Shown here: positions 1 through 9,900 of the stretch, in pieces | How positions within the stretch are numbered: position 1 is the first letter of the stretch | How the letters are laid out: every line of letters begins with the position of its first letter | NCBI GenBank assembly: GCA_049600855.1 | Contig: JBMYQA010000017.1 | Location: 1-40,534, forward strand | Length of the DNA stretch: 40,534 nt | Source of the DNA: JBMYQA01 sp049600855 | GTDB taxonomy: Bacteria > Bacteroidota > Bacteroidia > Cytophagales > Flammeovirgaceae | Reading direction: 5' to 3' | Position numbers and translations under genes: made by a program | Notes under the pieces: generated by a model | Seen by the model: the letters and a program-made list of their open reading frames with translations, nothing else | Database searches by the model: none | What the model was told of the DNA's origin: nothing

Positions 1-101
1 CTTGCTGAATATTTTGCAAGAGTTTTAGCACATTTTTTTGTGTACGGTAGTGAATATTAGTCATTTTAATTTCTAACATTCGACTTCTTTGATCGATTTC
101 C

Positions 102-2543
102 ATGAAACGTTGGCCGCGAAAATTACTCACACGACTCTTCCTCTTGATCAAAAAATACCGGTATCCTTTTTTGGGAATTACTTTTGTCCTACTTATTGCC
201 TATTACTTCTGCCTTCCTAATCCCCTTTTTAGCGATCCGATTTGTACCGTTTTAGTCGATCGGCAGGGCGATTTATTAGGTGCTCGTATTGCCGAAGATG
301 GGCAATGGCGCTTTCCTCATCAAGATAGTGTTCCACTCAAATTTGAGGAAGCAATCATTGCCTTTGAAGATAAACGTTTTTACCAACACCTTGGCATTGA
401 TCCTTTTGCCATATTACGCGCCGCACACTTAAACCTCAAAAAAGGAAGTATCGTTAGTGGCGGCAGTACCCTTTCCATGCAGGTGATTCGCTTAGCGCGA
501 AAAGGACAGTCAAGAACTTTTCTGGAGAAAATCATAGAAATGATTATGGCTACCCGATTGGAACTGCGCTATTCCAAGAAGGAAATTTTGTCTTATTATG
601 CCGCTTACGCACCATTTGGTGGAAATGTAGTCGGCTTAGATGCCGCAGCATGGAAATATTATGGGCGTAAAGCCAATCAACTGTCATGGGCAGAAGCGGC
701 TACCTTAGCGGTTTTACCCAATAGCCCTTCGCTCATCCATCCAGGGAAAAATCGCCATCAACTTCGGGAAAAGCGTAATCACTTAATTGATCGATTATAT
801 GAATTAGAGAAACTAGATTCTACTACAGCTTACTTAGCAAAGTTAGAAGCGTTACCCGCTCGCCCCATGCCGCTTCCAAATGTGACTCCACACCTGACCG
901 AACGCATCAAAAAAGCGCAAAAACAAGATCAAAACAAATCGGTAGTACACACTACGGTTGATTATAACCTACAAGTACGAGCTAATGGTGTAATCCATCG
1001 TCATTATCAACATTTAAAGCAAAATGGCATTTACAATGCAGGGGCGCTAGTTGTGGAAGTTGAAACAGGCGATGTGCTGGCTTATGTGGGTAACACACCT
1101 ACCGAAACTGAGGAAGAAAATGGTGCAGTAGATGTCGTTCCTGCTGCCAGAAGTACAGGAAGTATTCTAAAGCCATTTCTGTATGCCAGTATGATTCAAG
1201 ACGGTCAGCTACTTCCCCACGCAATCGTTCCTGATGTTCCTGCTCAATTTGGTGGTTATGCCCCTAAAAATTACGACTTTACTTATGATGGAGCACTTCC
1301 TGTAAGTGAAGCCCTTGCACGATCACTCAATGTGCCCTTCGTAAATATGCTGAGTAAATATGGCGTTGCTAAATTTCAACACAAATTGAAAGGATATGGC
1401 ATGACCACCCTCGTTTATCCGCCTAATCACTATGGCTTAACCTTGATTTTAGGAGGCTCTGAGGCTTCATTATGGGATTTAGCTGGAATTTATGCGAGTA
1501 TGGCGAGAACCCTGAATAATTTCCAAGCTTACAATGGTCAATATGATCTAAAAGGATTTCATCCGTTAAATTACCAACTCAAAACCTCAAGACCGCGACT
1601 TGAACGAAAGGCATTCCAACAACTCAGTACCAATCCCACCTTATCGGCAGGAGCCATTTGGCACACGATGGAATCTATGGTAGAAGTGGTACGACCTGGC
1701 GAAGAAGGTTTTTGGCGAAACTTTCATTCCTCGAGTAAAATAGCTTGGAAAACAGGCACCAGTTTTGGTTTCCGCGATGCTTGGGCCATCGGTTGCACGC
1801 CTGAGTATGTAATAGCCGTGTGGGTGGGAAATGCCAGTGGCGAAGGTCGTCCAGGCTTGACGGGTATTGTGGCCGCAGCACCCATTCTCTTTGATCTATT
1901 TAACGGTTTACCCAGAAGGCAAACGTGGTTTGAGCCTCCTTGGGATGAGCTGCGGCAAATCGAAACCTGTCGCAAAAGTGGTTTTCGCGCAGCAGAAACC
2001 TGTCCTGATGTGGATTCCACTTGGGTGTATGAAGGTGGACTAAAAACCAAACCTTGTTCATTTCATCAAACCATACACTTAGATGGTACAGGAACTTGGC
2101 AAGTACATAGCGATTGTGAAAACCCAACCGATATGGTTCATGAGGCTTTTTTTGTGCTTCCGCCGTCCCAAGAAGCGTATTATAAAAATAAAAACCCAGA
2201 TTATCGTTTGCTACCGCCTTTTCGCGAAGATTGTTTAGCAAATGCTAGCGAACAGGTGGTGCGCAATATGGAATTGATTTATCCTAAATTCAATAGTAAA
2301 ATTTACGTACCTATTGATTTAGATGGCACCCCTAGTAGTACTGTATTCGAAATTACACACCGCGATCCTAACATTACCGTATATTGGCATTTAGACGACA
2401 ATTTTATTGCACAAACGCGCCAATTTCATGAAATTGCCCTCAATCCTGCTGTGGGAAAACATCGACTCGTATTGGTTGATGAAAAAGGCGAGCGACTCGA
2501 ACGAAGTTTTGAGATTTTAGCAAGAGAAGTGAAAAATGAATAA
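102..2543 (+). CDS. pbpC: Penicillin-binding protein 1C (bifunctional peptidoglycan glycosyltransferase/transpeptidase)
   Basis: Class A penicillin-binding protein that polymerises glycan strands and cross-links peptides on the outer face of the inner membrane. Of 813 residues, about 19-38 form one N-terminal membrane anchor. The GT51 glycosyltransferase domain shows FEDKRF with the likely catalytic Glu89 and GGSTLSMQ from residue 120. The transpeptidase domain has all three signatures: SILK (Ser354, Lys357), SLN (408-410) and KTGT (550-553). The C-terminal ~130 residues resemble the BiPBP_C domain that separates PBP1C from PBP1A/1B. Length fits the family. In many bacteria pbpC lies behind an alpha-2-macroglobulin gene; only 101 bases precede it here, so that cannot be tested. 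It appears unrelated to the biosynthetic cluster downstream. Confidence 0.95.
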   Translation: MKRWPRKLLTRLFLLIKKYRYPFLGITFVLLIAYYFCLPNPLFSDPICTVLVDRQGDLLGARIAEDGQWRFPHQDSVPLKFEEAIIAFEDKRFYQHLGIDPFAILRAAHLNLKKGSIVSGGSTLSMQVIRLARKGQSRTFLEKIIEMIMATRLELRYSKKEILSYYAAYAPFGGNVVGLDAAAWKYYGRKANQLSWAEAATLAVLPNSPSLIHPGKNRHQLREKRNHLIDRLYELEKLDSTTAYLAKLEALPARPMPLPNVTPHLTERIKKAQKQDQNKSVVHTTVDYNLQVRANGVIHRHYQHLKQNGIYNAGALVVEVETGDVLAYVGNTPTETEEENGAVDVVPAARSTGSILKPFLYASMIQDGQLLPHAIVPDVPAQFGGYAPKNYDFTYDGALPVSEALARSLNVPFVNMLSKYGVAKFQHKLKGYGMTTLVYPPNHYGLTLILGGSEASLWDLAGIYASMARTLNNFQAYNGQYDLKGFHPLNYQLKTSRPRLERKAFQQLSTNPTLSAGAIWHTMESMVEVVRPGEEGFWRNFHSSSKIAWKTGTSFGFRDAWAIGCTPEYVIAVWVGNASGEGRPGLTGIVAAAPILFDLFNGLPRRQTWFEPPWDELRQIETCRKSGFRAAETCPDVDSTWVYEGGLKTKPCSFHQTIHLDGTGTWQVHSDCENPTDMVHEAFFVLPPSQEAYYKNKNPDYRLLPPFREDCLANASEQVVRNMELIYPKFNSKIYVPIDLDGTPSSTVFEITHRDPNITVYWHLDDNFIAQTRQFHEIALNPAVGKHRLVLVDEKGERLERSFEILAREVKNE

Positions 2544-2585
2544 TAGTGTTTATCACGAATACGGTAAAAAACAATTGTAAAACGC

Positions 2586-3407
2586 ATGATTACGCAAGAA
2601 ATACTCAATAGAAAAGGAGCGAGAAAAGTGCAAGACATCCCAGCAGAAGTCTTAGCGTTATTAAACAGTGGAAAAATCGAAACCGTAAATCTCACGGAGT
2701 GGTTAGCCATAGACCATGCCGAACTGATTGCACATACTTTTCCTAGCTTTGGAATTGCTGAAGCAAACATCAAGATTCTTGTAGAGGCAGTCAGCAAGCA
2801 AAAAAAGCCTACTGCGATGAACAGCACTAAGCTTATTGGCTCAACACTTTATGAACTGTATGCATCAAAAGCATCTTTCGCTGCTCTTCTCCAACATTTA
2901 CGCACACACCTCGCCGATTCCATTCGCGGTTATGCACCTTATTTAATTGCCGCAGATGAAACATTAACCATTGAAGAAAAACTCAACAACTCTATTGATT
3001 TAGTAAGTGATCATCATTTTGGCATTCGCGAAGTAGTGTGGTTTGCTTTGCGCCCTGAAATTGATAAACACCTTGATACTTCCATTCGCTTTTTAAGCAA
3101 TTGGGCTGAAAGTGATGACGAAAATGTGCGTCGTTTTACTACAGAAGCGACACGTCCAAGAGGCGTTTGGTGTAAACACATTGAGCGACTAAAGGAAAAT
3201 CCTGAAATCGCCTTACCCATTTTAGAAAAATTAAAAGCTGATTCGGCGAAGTATGTGCAGGATAGTGTGGGAAATTGGCTTAATGATGCAAGCAAAACAC
3301 AGCCTGAATTTGTGATTGAGCTGTGTGAGCGGTGGAAAAAGGAATCACCCACCAAAGAAACGGAAAAAATCATCAAACGAGCAAGAAGAACGATTGATAA
3401 AAAATAG
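2586..3407 (+). CDS. DNA alkylation repair protein, AlkC-like HEAT-repeat glycosylase
   Basis: A 273-residue all-helical protein resembling the AlkC/AlkD family of DNA glycosylases, which remove alkylated bases such as 3-methyladenine using a HEAT-like fold. The stretch RRFTTEATRPRGVW followed by NPEIALPILEKLKAD and YVQDSVGNWLNDASK matches the pattern I know for the AlkC branch (COG4335): a TRPR motif and then a repeat ending in N-x-LND. I therefore favour AlkC over AlkD, from memory and not from a search. It begins 42 bases after pbpC with no terminator visible between, so the two may be co-transcribed. The C terminus is lysine/arginine rich, which suits a DNA-binding protein. Confidence 0.75.
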   Translation: MITQEILNRKGARKVQDIPAEVLALLNSGKIETVNLTEWLAIDHAELIAHTFPSFGIAEANIKILVEAVSKQKKPTAMNSTKLIGSTLYELYASKASFAALLQHLRTHLADSIRGYAPYLIAADETLTIEEKLNNSIDLVSDHHFGIREVVWFALRPEIDKHLDTSIRFLSNWAESDDENVRRFTTEATRPRGVWCKHIERLKENPEIALPILEKLKADSAKYVQDSVGNWLNDASKTQPEFVIELCERWKKESPTKETEKIIKRARRTIDKK

Positions 3408-3609
3408 GTTGAATCACGAGAATAGCAGCAGCATAGTACAAATCCAACAGCTCGATGGTGTTATCACAAGAACATCCATTAACGAATGCGCACATTTACC
3501 TGTGAAAGATTCCCGAAAATAATGGATTTTTTAACTTCACATCGTTCCCAATTAAATTCACTTATATTTGCCCCTCTCTTAAACTCAGAAACGCAAAATA
3601 TTCGAATCA

Positions 3610-5160
3610 TTGACAACAACAAACAACAATTATCACATTTATGTTTTTCTATGCTTTCTCCTCATTTCTTGTTCGAGAAAAGTCACGGAGGAATCGCCTA
3701 AAGTCTACCGCACCCCCAAGCTAGTAGAAGGCTATAAACGGATTTTGTTAATTCCCGAAGGCAGCTTCTTCATGGGAGATGAGTTGGGCTTTCCGAATGA
3801 ACAACCTGTGCATAAAGTACACCTAGCTGCTTTTTACATGGACGAAACGCCCGTCAACTATGAAGAATTCCAAACTTACGTTGAAGCAGGCGGTGAGCCT
3901 ACCGCTTATTGGGATTATCCTTCTTATCATCAACCCCAACAACCTGTAACCGGAATTAGTTGGTACCAAGCGATTGATTATTGCAATTGGCGCAGTAAAC
4001 GGGAAGGATTAGACACGGCTTATGTCAAGACGGAACAACTAGATTCGTGGAATTATCCCATTTGGAAGCGCAATGAAAAGGCCAATGGTTATCGGCTGCC
4101 TACAGAAGCTGAATTTGAATATGCAGCACGGGGTGGTTTAAAAGGAAAAAAATATCCTTGGGGAAATCATTTTGATGATGCCTATGCCAATTACGATACG
4201 GGTAAAGGCGTAAAAGTGGAGGGCTGGTGGCGATTAGCCAAGGTAAAGGAAGGTAAAAAAAACGCCTATGGACTTTATACAATGAGTGGAAATGTTTGGC
4301 AATGGTGCGATACGTGGTTTGCAGCTTATCAGTCCAGTGACAGTCTAAATCCCCAAGGGCCTCAAACAGGACATACAAAAGTCATCAGAGCGGGTTCTTG
4401 GGGAAGCATTAACCCAGAATACTTGCGGGTAGCATCTCGCAGTTTTTCTGCGCCAAGTAATTACAATTTTGATATTGGTTTCCGTTGTGTCAGAAGCATT
4501 TTTTCCGATATTCCCGATACCGTTGAAGTTACCCAGCAAATAGTTGATCATCAGTTTTATCGCTACCCCAGCGTACCCGATACACCCAGTTTAATTTGGG
4601 ATTTTAGCAGTCAAGAGTTTGCCAATTCGTTAGCGCGCTTTTTGAGCGATAACTTTCCCAACTCTATCTACTTCCAAACAAAAATCGATCAACAAGAAAT
4701 CACCACGCCTGAGCAAATCGCAGCTGATATCCTTGAAGTTTGTCATGAATATCAAGTCAATCCTTTATTTTTAACGAGTATCATGATATCGGAAAGTGGA
4801 TTTGGAACCTGTTCATTTCCGAGGTGGTACAATAACCCAATGGCTTATCATTGGCAAAATCGGCTCATGAGTAAAGGCTTACCTACTTATCAAGATCGAC
4901 CGAATCGTAGGAACCGAAAATACAAAACCTTGAAAGCTGCTTTTCGGGCATTTTGCAAAGGCATCCGCAGGCCTTGGTATGTTAAAGCAGCCCGTAAAGA
5001 TTTAGATGCGTTTCACCTCGTTTATGTGGGGTATCGTGCAGACGAATGGATGCATACCTTATCGCGAGTTTACCGAGATGTGGTGGGCATGCGCTTTGAT
5101 CCACATGTTCCTGCGACTAATTCAGGGAAGTTTATTTATACGGATTGGATAGAAGGTTAA
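3610..5160 (+). CDS. Lipoprotein with SUMF1/FGE-like domain fused to a FlgJ/GH73-like hydrolase domain
   Basis: 516 residues. A short signal peptide ends in the lipobox LISC with Cys21 as the predicted lipidation site, so the protein is probably anchored in the outer or inner membrane. Residues ~45-292 form a formylglycine-generating-enzyme-like (SUMF1) domain: PEGSFFMGDE near the start, YRLPTEAEFEYAARGG, NVWQWCDTW and the terminal GFRCVR. Bacteroidota carry many such domains in GldJ/GldK-type lipoproteins without sulfatase-activating function, so no enzymatic activity is assumed. Residues ~355-500 resemble a glucosaminidase of the FlgJ/GH73 type: ISESGFG, with Glu395 where FlgJ has its catalytic Glu in ESGWG, and a following NNPMAY segment. 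The pairing suggests a role in envelope assembly or peptidoglycan remodelling. The start is the first ATG that gives a credible signal peptide. Confidence 0.8.
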   Translation: MTTTNNNYHIYVFLCFLLISCSRKVTEESPKVYRTPKLVEGYKRILLIPEGSFFMGDELGFPNEQPVHKVHLAAFYMDETPVNYEEFQTYVEAGGEPTAYWDYPSYHQPQQPVTGISWYQAIDYCNWRSKREGLDTAYVKTEQLDSWNYPIWKRNEKANGYRLPTEAEFEYAARGGLKGKKYPWGNHFDDAYANYDTGKGVKVEGWWRLAKVKEGKKNAYGLYTMSGNVWQWCDTWFAAYQSSDSLNPQGPQTGHTKVIRAGSWGSINPEYLRVASRSFSAPSNYNFDIGFRCVRSIFSDIPDTVEVTQQIVDHQFYRYPSVPDTPSLIWDFSSQEFANSLARFLSDNFPNSIYFQTKIDQQEITTPEQIAADILEVCHEYQVNPLFLTSIMISESGFGTCSFPRWYNNPMAYHWQNRLMSKGLPTYQDRPNRRNRKYKTLKAAFRAFCKGIRRPWYVKAARKDLDAFHLVYVGYRADEWMHTLSRVYRDVVGMRFDPHVPATNSGKFIYTDWIEG

Positions 5161-5436
5161 AGTAATTTATCCAACCAACATGATGATCAACAATTGAGTC
5201 TCCTATGTGGTGGAGGAAATTCGGATGGCGTGTAGTAAGCAAACGGCTTATTAGCATTGACTAGCCTTACCATTCATAGCCTTTTTTCACCCTCAGCAAA
5301 ACAAAATTTGCAAATATATGTAAAAGAAAATTTAAAAAAAACTGGAATATCAATTATTACCTCCATACCTTGTGTTCAGATGATTTGATCAAAGATTCTA
5401 CTTCATTATTACCTTTATCAATTTAAAAAAAAAAGC
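5161..5436. other. 276-base non-coding interval upstream of the biosynthetic region
   Basis: No convincing open frame and no tRNA-like structure seen. It is AT-rich, especially from about 5290, with an A-tract directly before the ATG at 5437, as is common in leaders of well-translated Bacteroidota genes. It is the largest gap in the window and the most plausible place for a promoter driving the small gene and perhaps the cluster. Confidence 0.6.
5385..5417 (+). promoter_or_regulatory. Weak candidate Bacteroidota-type promoter
   Basis: TACCTTTA at 5410-5417 matches seven of eight positions of the Bacteroidota -7 consensus TAnnTTTG, and TTG at 5385-5387 could be the -33 element. The spacer is 22 bases, somewhat longer than usual, and such AT-rich DNA gives matches by chance. 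Reported only because it lies 19 bases before the ATG at 5437 in the longest intergenic interval. Confidence 0.2.
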
Positions 5437-5775
5437 ATGTCAAAGTACTTATTTTTTATGAAGTTTGAAGTAATTGCAAGCAAGCAGTTACAGTTCGAAA
5501 TCGCCTTAGACAAAATTCTTGCGGCTCACAAAAAATCAAAAGATGGTAGAGATGGCATCGATGTTTGGTTAACTTATGTTGGCGCTGGTGATACCACATT
5601 TGTTTGGATACCAATAGAAAAACTTGGTGAAATGGACAAATGGAAGCACTCTGTAGACATCGTTAGAGACGTTTATCCTGAAGAAGGAGATGACATCTTG
5701 AAAGATTTAGCAGATGCTTGTTCTTCTTGGGAAACTAGAATCTTACTTAACGATAACTTCGAGGATCGTAAGTAA
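5437..5775 (+). CDS. Small protein of unknown function at the cluster border
   Basis: 112 residues, acidic, not recognised. It has no signal peptide or clear membrane segment; the first residues MSKYLFFMKFEVIAS are a hydrophobic beta-strand-like start. A second ATG at 5458 gives an alternative start seven codons in. The alternation of predicted strands and helices (KFEVIAS, IALDKILAAHKK, DVWLTYVGAGDTTFVWIPI, DDILKDLADACSSW) would fit a small alpha/beta fold such as a dimeric ferredoxin-like barrel, but that is a guess. It has an A-rich leader and is followed by a terminator-like hairpin, so it is probably transcribed mostly on its own. Whether it belongs to the biosynthetic cluster is unclear. 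Confidence 0.6.
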   Translation: MSKYLFFMKFEVIASKQLQFEIALDKILAAHKKSKDGRDGIDVWLTYVGAGDTTFVWIPIEKLGEMDKWKHSVDIVRDVYPEEGDDILKDLADACSSWETRILLNDNFEDRK

Positions 5776-5787
5776 TTTATAATTAGT

Positions 5788-5814
5788 AATGGAGCACATT
5801 ATTTGTGCTCCATT
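5788..5814 (+). terminator. Intrinsic-terminator-like hairpin
   Basis: AATGGAGCAC (5788-5797) pairs perfectly with GTGCTCCATT (5805-5814) around a 7-base loop and is followed by TTTATAT. It lies 13 bases after the stop of the small gene and 32 bases before the MbtH start. It either ends the upstream transcript or attenuates read-through into the cluster. Confidence 0.7.
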
Positions 5815-5845
5815 TTATATACTTATCTTACTAAGTAGCCTAACG

Positions 5846-6058
5846 ATGAAAAATGATATCATATATACTGCTGTTGTCAACCATGAAGAGCAATATTCAC
5901 TTTGGCCTATTGACCGAAAGATTCCTTTAGGGTGGACGGCTACAGGACCTTCTGGTACAAAAGAAGAAGTACTCACTTATATTGAAAAAGTATGGACTGA
6001 TATGAGACCTTTAAGCTTAAGAAAAGCGCTGGAGGAAAACAGCTCAAATGCTTCATAA
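5846..6058 (+). CDS. MbtH-like protein
   Basis: 70-residue MbtH-family chaperone that binds NRPS adenylation domains and is often needed for their folding or activity. The family core is fully present: NHEEQYSLWP, PLGWTATG and VWTDMRPLSLR, with the three conserved tryptophans. I start at the ATG at 5846 (MKNDIIYTAV), which gives the normal family length. An upstream in-frame ATG at 5789 lies inside the terminator-like hairpin and adds a hydrophobic stretch foreign to the family. It is the first recognisable gene of the assembly-line operon, 43 bases before the thioesterase, and is the likely partner of the six adenylation domains seen downstream. Confidence 0.95.
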   Translation: MKNDIIYTAVVNHEEQYSLWPIDRKIPLGWTATGPSGTKEEVLTYIEKVWTDMRPLSLRKALEENSSNAS

Positions 6059-6101
6059 GGAAATGGAAATACAGGACACCTGACTTAATATCTGCCTTGA
6101 A

Positions 6102-6869
6102 ATGAGAACCTTAACGCATCATACAACTAAATGGTTATCTAGCAATTGCTTAAAGGATGACATTTCAAATGTACGATTATTTTGTTTTCCGTATGCAGGT
6201 GGGGGCACTTCTACGTATTTTAAATGGCTGAAGCATATTCCTCCATCAGTAACCTTGTGCCCAATTCAGTTACCAGGAAGGGAAAGAAGAATTCAAGAAC
6301 TTCCTTATGAAAACTTAATGCAATTGGTCGATTCCATTTATACGGATCTTCAAGATCTGTTTCAGGAACCGTGCGTCTTTTTTGGACACAGTATGGGAGC
6401 ACAAATCGCCTATGAGTTGGCCATTCGTTGTCAAAAAGAAAACTGTAAAGGGATCAAGCATTTATTTGTTTCAGGGAGAAAACCGCCTCATTTATTTGAA
6501 GAATCGCACCAATATCACCTACTTCCAAACCAAGAGTTTATGGAGCAGTTGAAAACTTATGAAGGTGTACCAACAGCGTTTTTTCAACATAAAGAACTGC
6601 TTGAATTAGCAATTCCAGTCTTACGCGCTGACTTTAAAATGCTGGAAACCTATACGTACGAAGCAAATAATCCATTAAATGTACCTATTACGGCATTTGG
6701 AGGAAAAGCAGATTTGGAGTTACCCGAACAAATGTTGACTGAATGGAAATTTCATACTGCAGCACGTTTTCAATACTTTGTGTATGATGGGGGGCATTTC
6801 TTTATCCGAGATTATCAAGCTCAGATACTTTCAACCATCACTTTAATTCTTCAAACAACTATAGTATAG
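6102..6869 (+). CDS. Type II thioesterase (external, editing)
   Basis: 255-residue alpha/beta hydrolase of the GrsT/SrfAD type, which removes misprimed or stalled acyl groups from carrier-protein phosphopantetheine arms. Visible features are FCFPYAGGG near the start, LPGRERR, the nucleophile elbow GHSMG with Ser97, Asp204 in GGKADLELP and His232 in DGGHFF, giving a complete catalytic triad. It is a free-standing protein, not a chain-terminating domain, so final release of the product must be done by something outside the window. It sits between the MbtH-like gene and the first synthetase and is probably co-transcribed with both. Confidence 0.93.
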   Translation: MRTLTHHTTKWLSSNCLKDDISNVRLFCFPYAGGGTSTYFKWLKHIPPSVTLCPIQLPGRERRIQELPYENLMQLVDSIYTDLQDLFQEPCVFFGHSMGAQIAYELAIRCQKENCKGIKHLFVSGRKPPHLFEESHQYHLLPNQEFMEQLKTYEGVPTAFFQHKELLELAIPVLRADFKMLETYTYEANNPLNVPITAFGGKADLELPEQMLTEWKFHTAARFQYFVYDGGHFFIRDYQAQILSTITLILQTTIV

Positions 6870-6913
6870 TACTAGTTTATTTCCACATCTGAAAACGTTG
6901 TAATTCATTACAA

Positions 6914-9900
6914 ATGAGAGAGCTTATATTGAGGAAAATTGAAAAATTGGCTCAAGAAACTCCTGAACAAATTGCTTTTAAGTTTATTGCAGGAAAAAAA
7001 GAGCATCATCTAACCTATCAGCAAATTGTTGAAAAAGCCAAACAACTTGCCGTAGTATTACATGAGCGAGAAGCCACTCACGAACGTGTTGTTCTTTACT
7101 TCTCAAATGATCCCAATTTTATCATATCCTTATTAGCTTGTTTTTTTTCTGGCGCAATAGCTGTTCCGCTTAAACAGCCCAATCCCAAGCATTTTCATCA
7201 AAAGTTTGACAAAATCAAAGAAACGTGCCAGCCTAAACTCGTTCTTTGTGATCAAAAGTTTTTTAATCGAATTAATCAAAACAGCAAAACGCAATCAGGA
7301 TGTGAATGGATTAATGTTGAGGCACTTGCGTTTAATGAAAAGGCGAAATACGATCAATACAACACTGTCCACAATGCACCGGAAATTGCCTACCTTCAGT
7401 TTACTTCAGGCTCAACCTCTTTTCCAAAAGGGGTCATTATTGAATTTACTCAACTTCACTTTGCCGTTCAAGATTTAGCTAATGGCTGGCCGCTAAACGA
7501 CAAGTCCGTTACGGTATCATGGCTCCCTTTTTACCACGATATGGGATTAGTATTTGGTGTACTTTTCCCTTTATTAAATGGAGTCATGGGAATTATCTCA
7601 ACTCCTACAGGGTTTATCAGTTCCCCGCTTTCTTGGTTAGAGACGATTTCAACATACCAGGCCACGCATACTTGCGCACCAAACTTTGCCTTTGATGCTT
7701 GTACAAAGGCACAAGCTAAATCTCCTAAACAACTAGATCTATCTTCGCTAAAACTCCTCATGAATGGAGCTGAGTTTATACAGGCTCAAACATTAACTGC
7801 ATTTTTTGAAACATTTAATGCGTATGGCCTCAAAAAAACAATGTTCTGTCCTGGATATGGCATGGCTGAGGCTACGTTAAAAATCACCGCTTTACCTACC
7901 GAAGATTCCTACATTTCCCTTCAGCTGGATCGGGATGAATTTGAAAAGAATCGCATCCAGATCGTTCAGCGTGAAGAATCCAAACCAACTATAGAAGTAA
8001 TTGGTTGTGGCTGGAGCGGAATTGATGCTGAAATTGTTATTGTTGACCCTCAGTCAGCTACACCCGTAGCACCAAACCAAATCGGTGAAATTTGGGTACA
8101 CAGTAAAAGCGTAGGTAGCGGTTATTGGGGAAATGAACAACAAACGCAACAAACCTTTAGAAATGCTTTACCGACTACGGATAAACTTTTTTTACGTACG
8201 GGAGATTTAGGGTTCATCCATCAAGATCAGCTCTTCATTACAGGAAGAATTAAAGAACTGATTATTATAAATGGCCGAAATATCTATCCTCAAGATATTG
8301 AAGTGCTTGCTGCTGCTGCACATCAGGATTGCTATATGAATGCAGGAGCAGCATTTTTCATATCAGAAGGAGGAGCCGAAAAAGTGGTGGTTGTTCAAGA
8401 GGTAAAAAACCATGGCAATCATAAACAGCGTTATCAGTTGATTGCCGAAAGTATACGCGAAAATCTATTTGATGCACTAGAGGTCAATCCTGTTGATGTT
8501 GTACTGGTGAGAAAAGCACAAGTAAGTAAAACTTCTAGTGGCAAGATTCAACGATTAACCAACAAAGGACGCTATTTAAACAAGCAGTTGAATCAACTTT
8601 ATTCATTAAAGGACGATCAAGTTAAAAGCACTGATAATCAATCCATTGAAACCAATAAAAGTTTACGAAAGTTACAAAATTGGCTCATTGCTTGGGTATC
8701 TGACAATTCGGGTATTGGCACAAAAGAAGTATCCACAACAAAATCTTTTGCGCATTATCATCTAGGTTCTTTGGAAATGGTTAAGCTTGCAGTTGATTTA
8801 GAAAAGCACCTAAACCGAAAACTTCCGACCACTATAGGTTTTGATTACCCAAATATTCAGGCAATTAGTAACCATTTATTGGGTTTCCCAATTGGTGAAC
8901 AGGCAAGCCCAAAAAGGGAAAAAGAGAAACCACCCCGATCAGAATCAAATGACATTGCAGTCATTGGCATGGCTTGTCGTTTTCCTCAAGCGAGTAGTCT
9001 CGAAGCATTTTGGGAGTTGCTGCATAAAGGCATAGATACGGTATCGGAAATTCCTTTATCTAGGTGGGATAATACAGCGTATTACCATCAAAATCCCGAA
9101 AAGCCCAACAAAACCTACAGTAAAAATGGCGCTTTCTTAGAAGATATTGATTTATTTGACCATGAGTTTTTTCAACTATCACCTGCCGAAGCAACCCATC
9201 TTGATCCGAGGCAACGGCTATTGTTAGAAGTTTGCTGGCATAGTTTACAAGATGCAAGGCTCAGACCTGATCAACTACATGAATCGACAGGTACATTTAT
9301 TGGGATAAGTGATCAACAAGAATACTTAGAGAAAATCATTGCCAATGGGCACATTGATAATTCCTACATTGCAACTGGTAATGCGGCAAGTATGGCATCT
9401 GGCCGATTAGCGAGTGCCTTAAACATTAACGGACCGTGTTTATCCATTGATACTGCATGTTCGTCTTCATTAGTAGCCTTGCATTTAGCCTGTTCCAATT
9501 TATTGTCAGGAGAATGCGATACGGCAATCACAGGAGGGGTTCAGCTCATGTTGCAGCCAGAGCCTTCGGTCATACTCTCCAGAATGAATCTGCTGTCACC
9601 CGATGGGCGGTGTAAATCGTTCGATGATGCGGCAAATGGGTATGTTCGAGGAGAAGGTTGTGGCATTGTGATCTTGAAACGACTGGACGATGCCATTGCA
9701 GAAAACCTGCCCATTAAAGCTGTAATTAAGGGCTCTGCAATTAATCACGATGGTAAGAGCCAAAGCCTGACAGCTCCCAACTTTACTGCCCAGTGCAAGG
9801 TAATCACCAAGGCATTAGCAGAAGCACAGGTAAAGCCGCAAAGCATCAACTTTGTGGAGGCACACGGCTCTGGAACCATGCTCGGAGATTCTATAGAAGT

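Noticed and set aside
1..60. Tail of an upstream gene (20 codons open, stop at 58-60)
   Set aside because: Too short to tell from chance, and no family signature can be read.
1675..2241. Minus-strand open frames inside pbpC
   Set aside because: They lie opposite conserved transpeptidase and downstream coding sequence and have no recognisable domains.
5145..5174. TTGGATA...TATCCAA inverted repeat at the end of the lipoprotein gene as a terminator
   Set aside because: Only 7 bp with a 17-base loop, overlaps the stop codon and has no T-run after it.
5789..5845. Longer MbtH start at 5789
   Set aside because: This ATG lies inside the hairpin stem and adds 19 residues foreign to the family; the ATG at 5846 gives the standard MbtH length.
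6102..6869. Chain-terminating thioesterase
   Set aside because: It is a free-standing GrsT-like protein at the start of the operon, typical of editing type II thioesterases.
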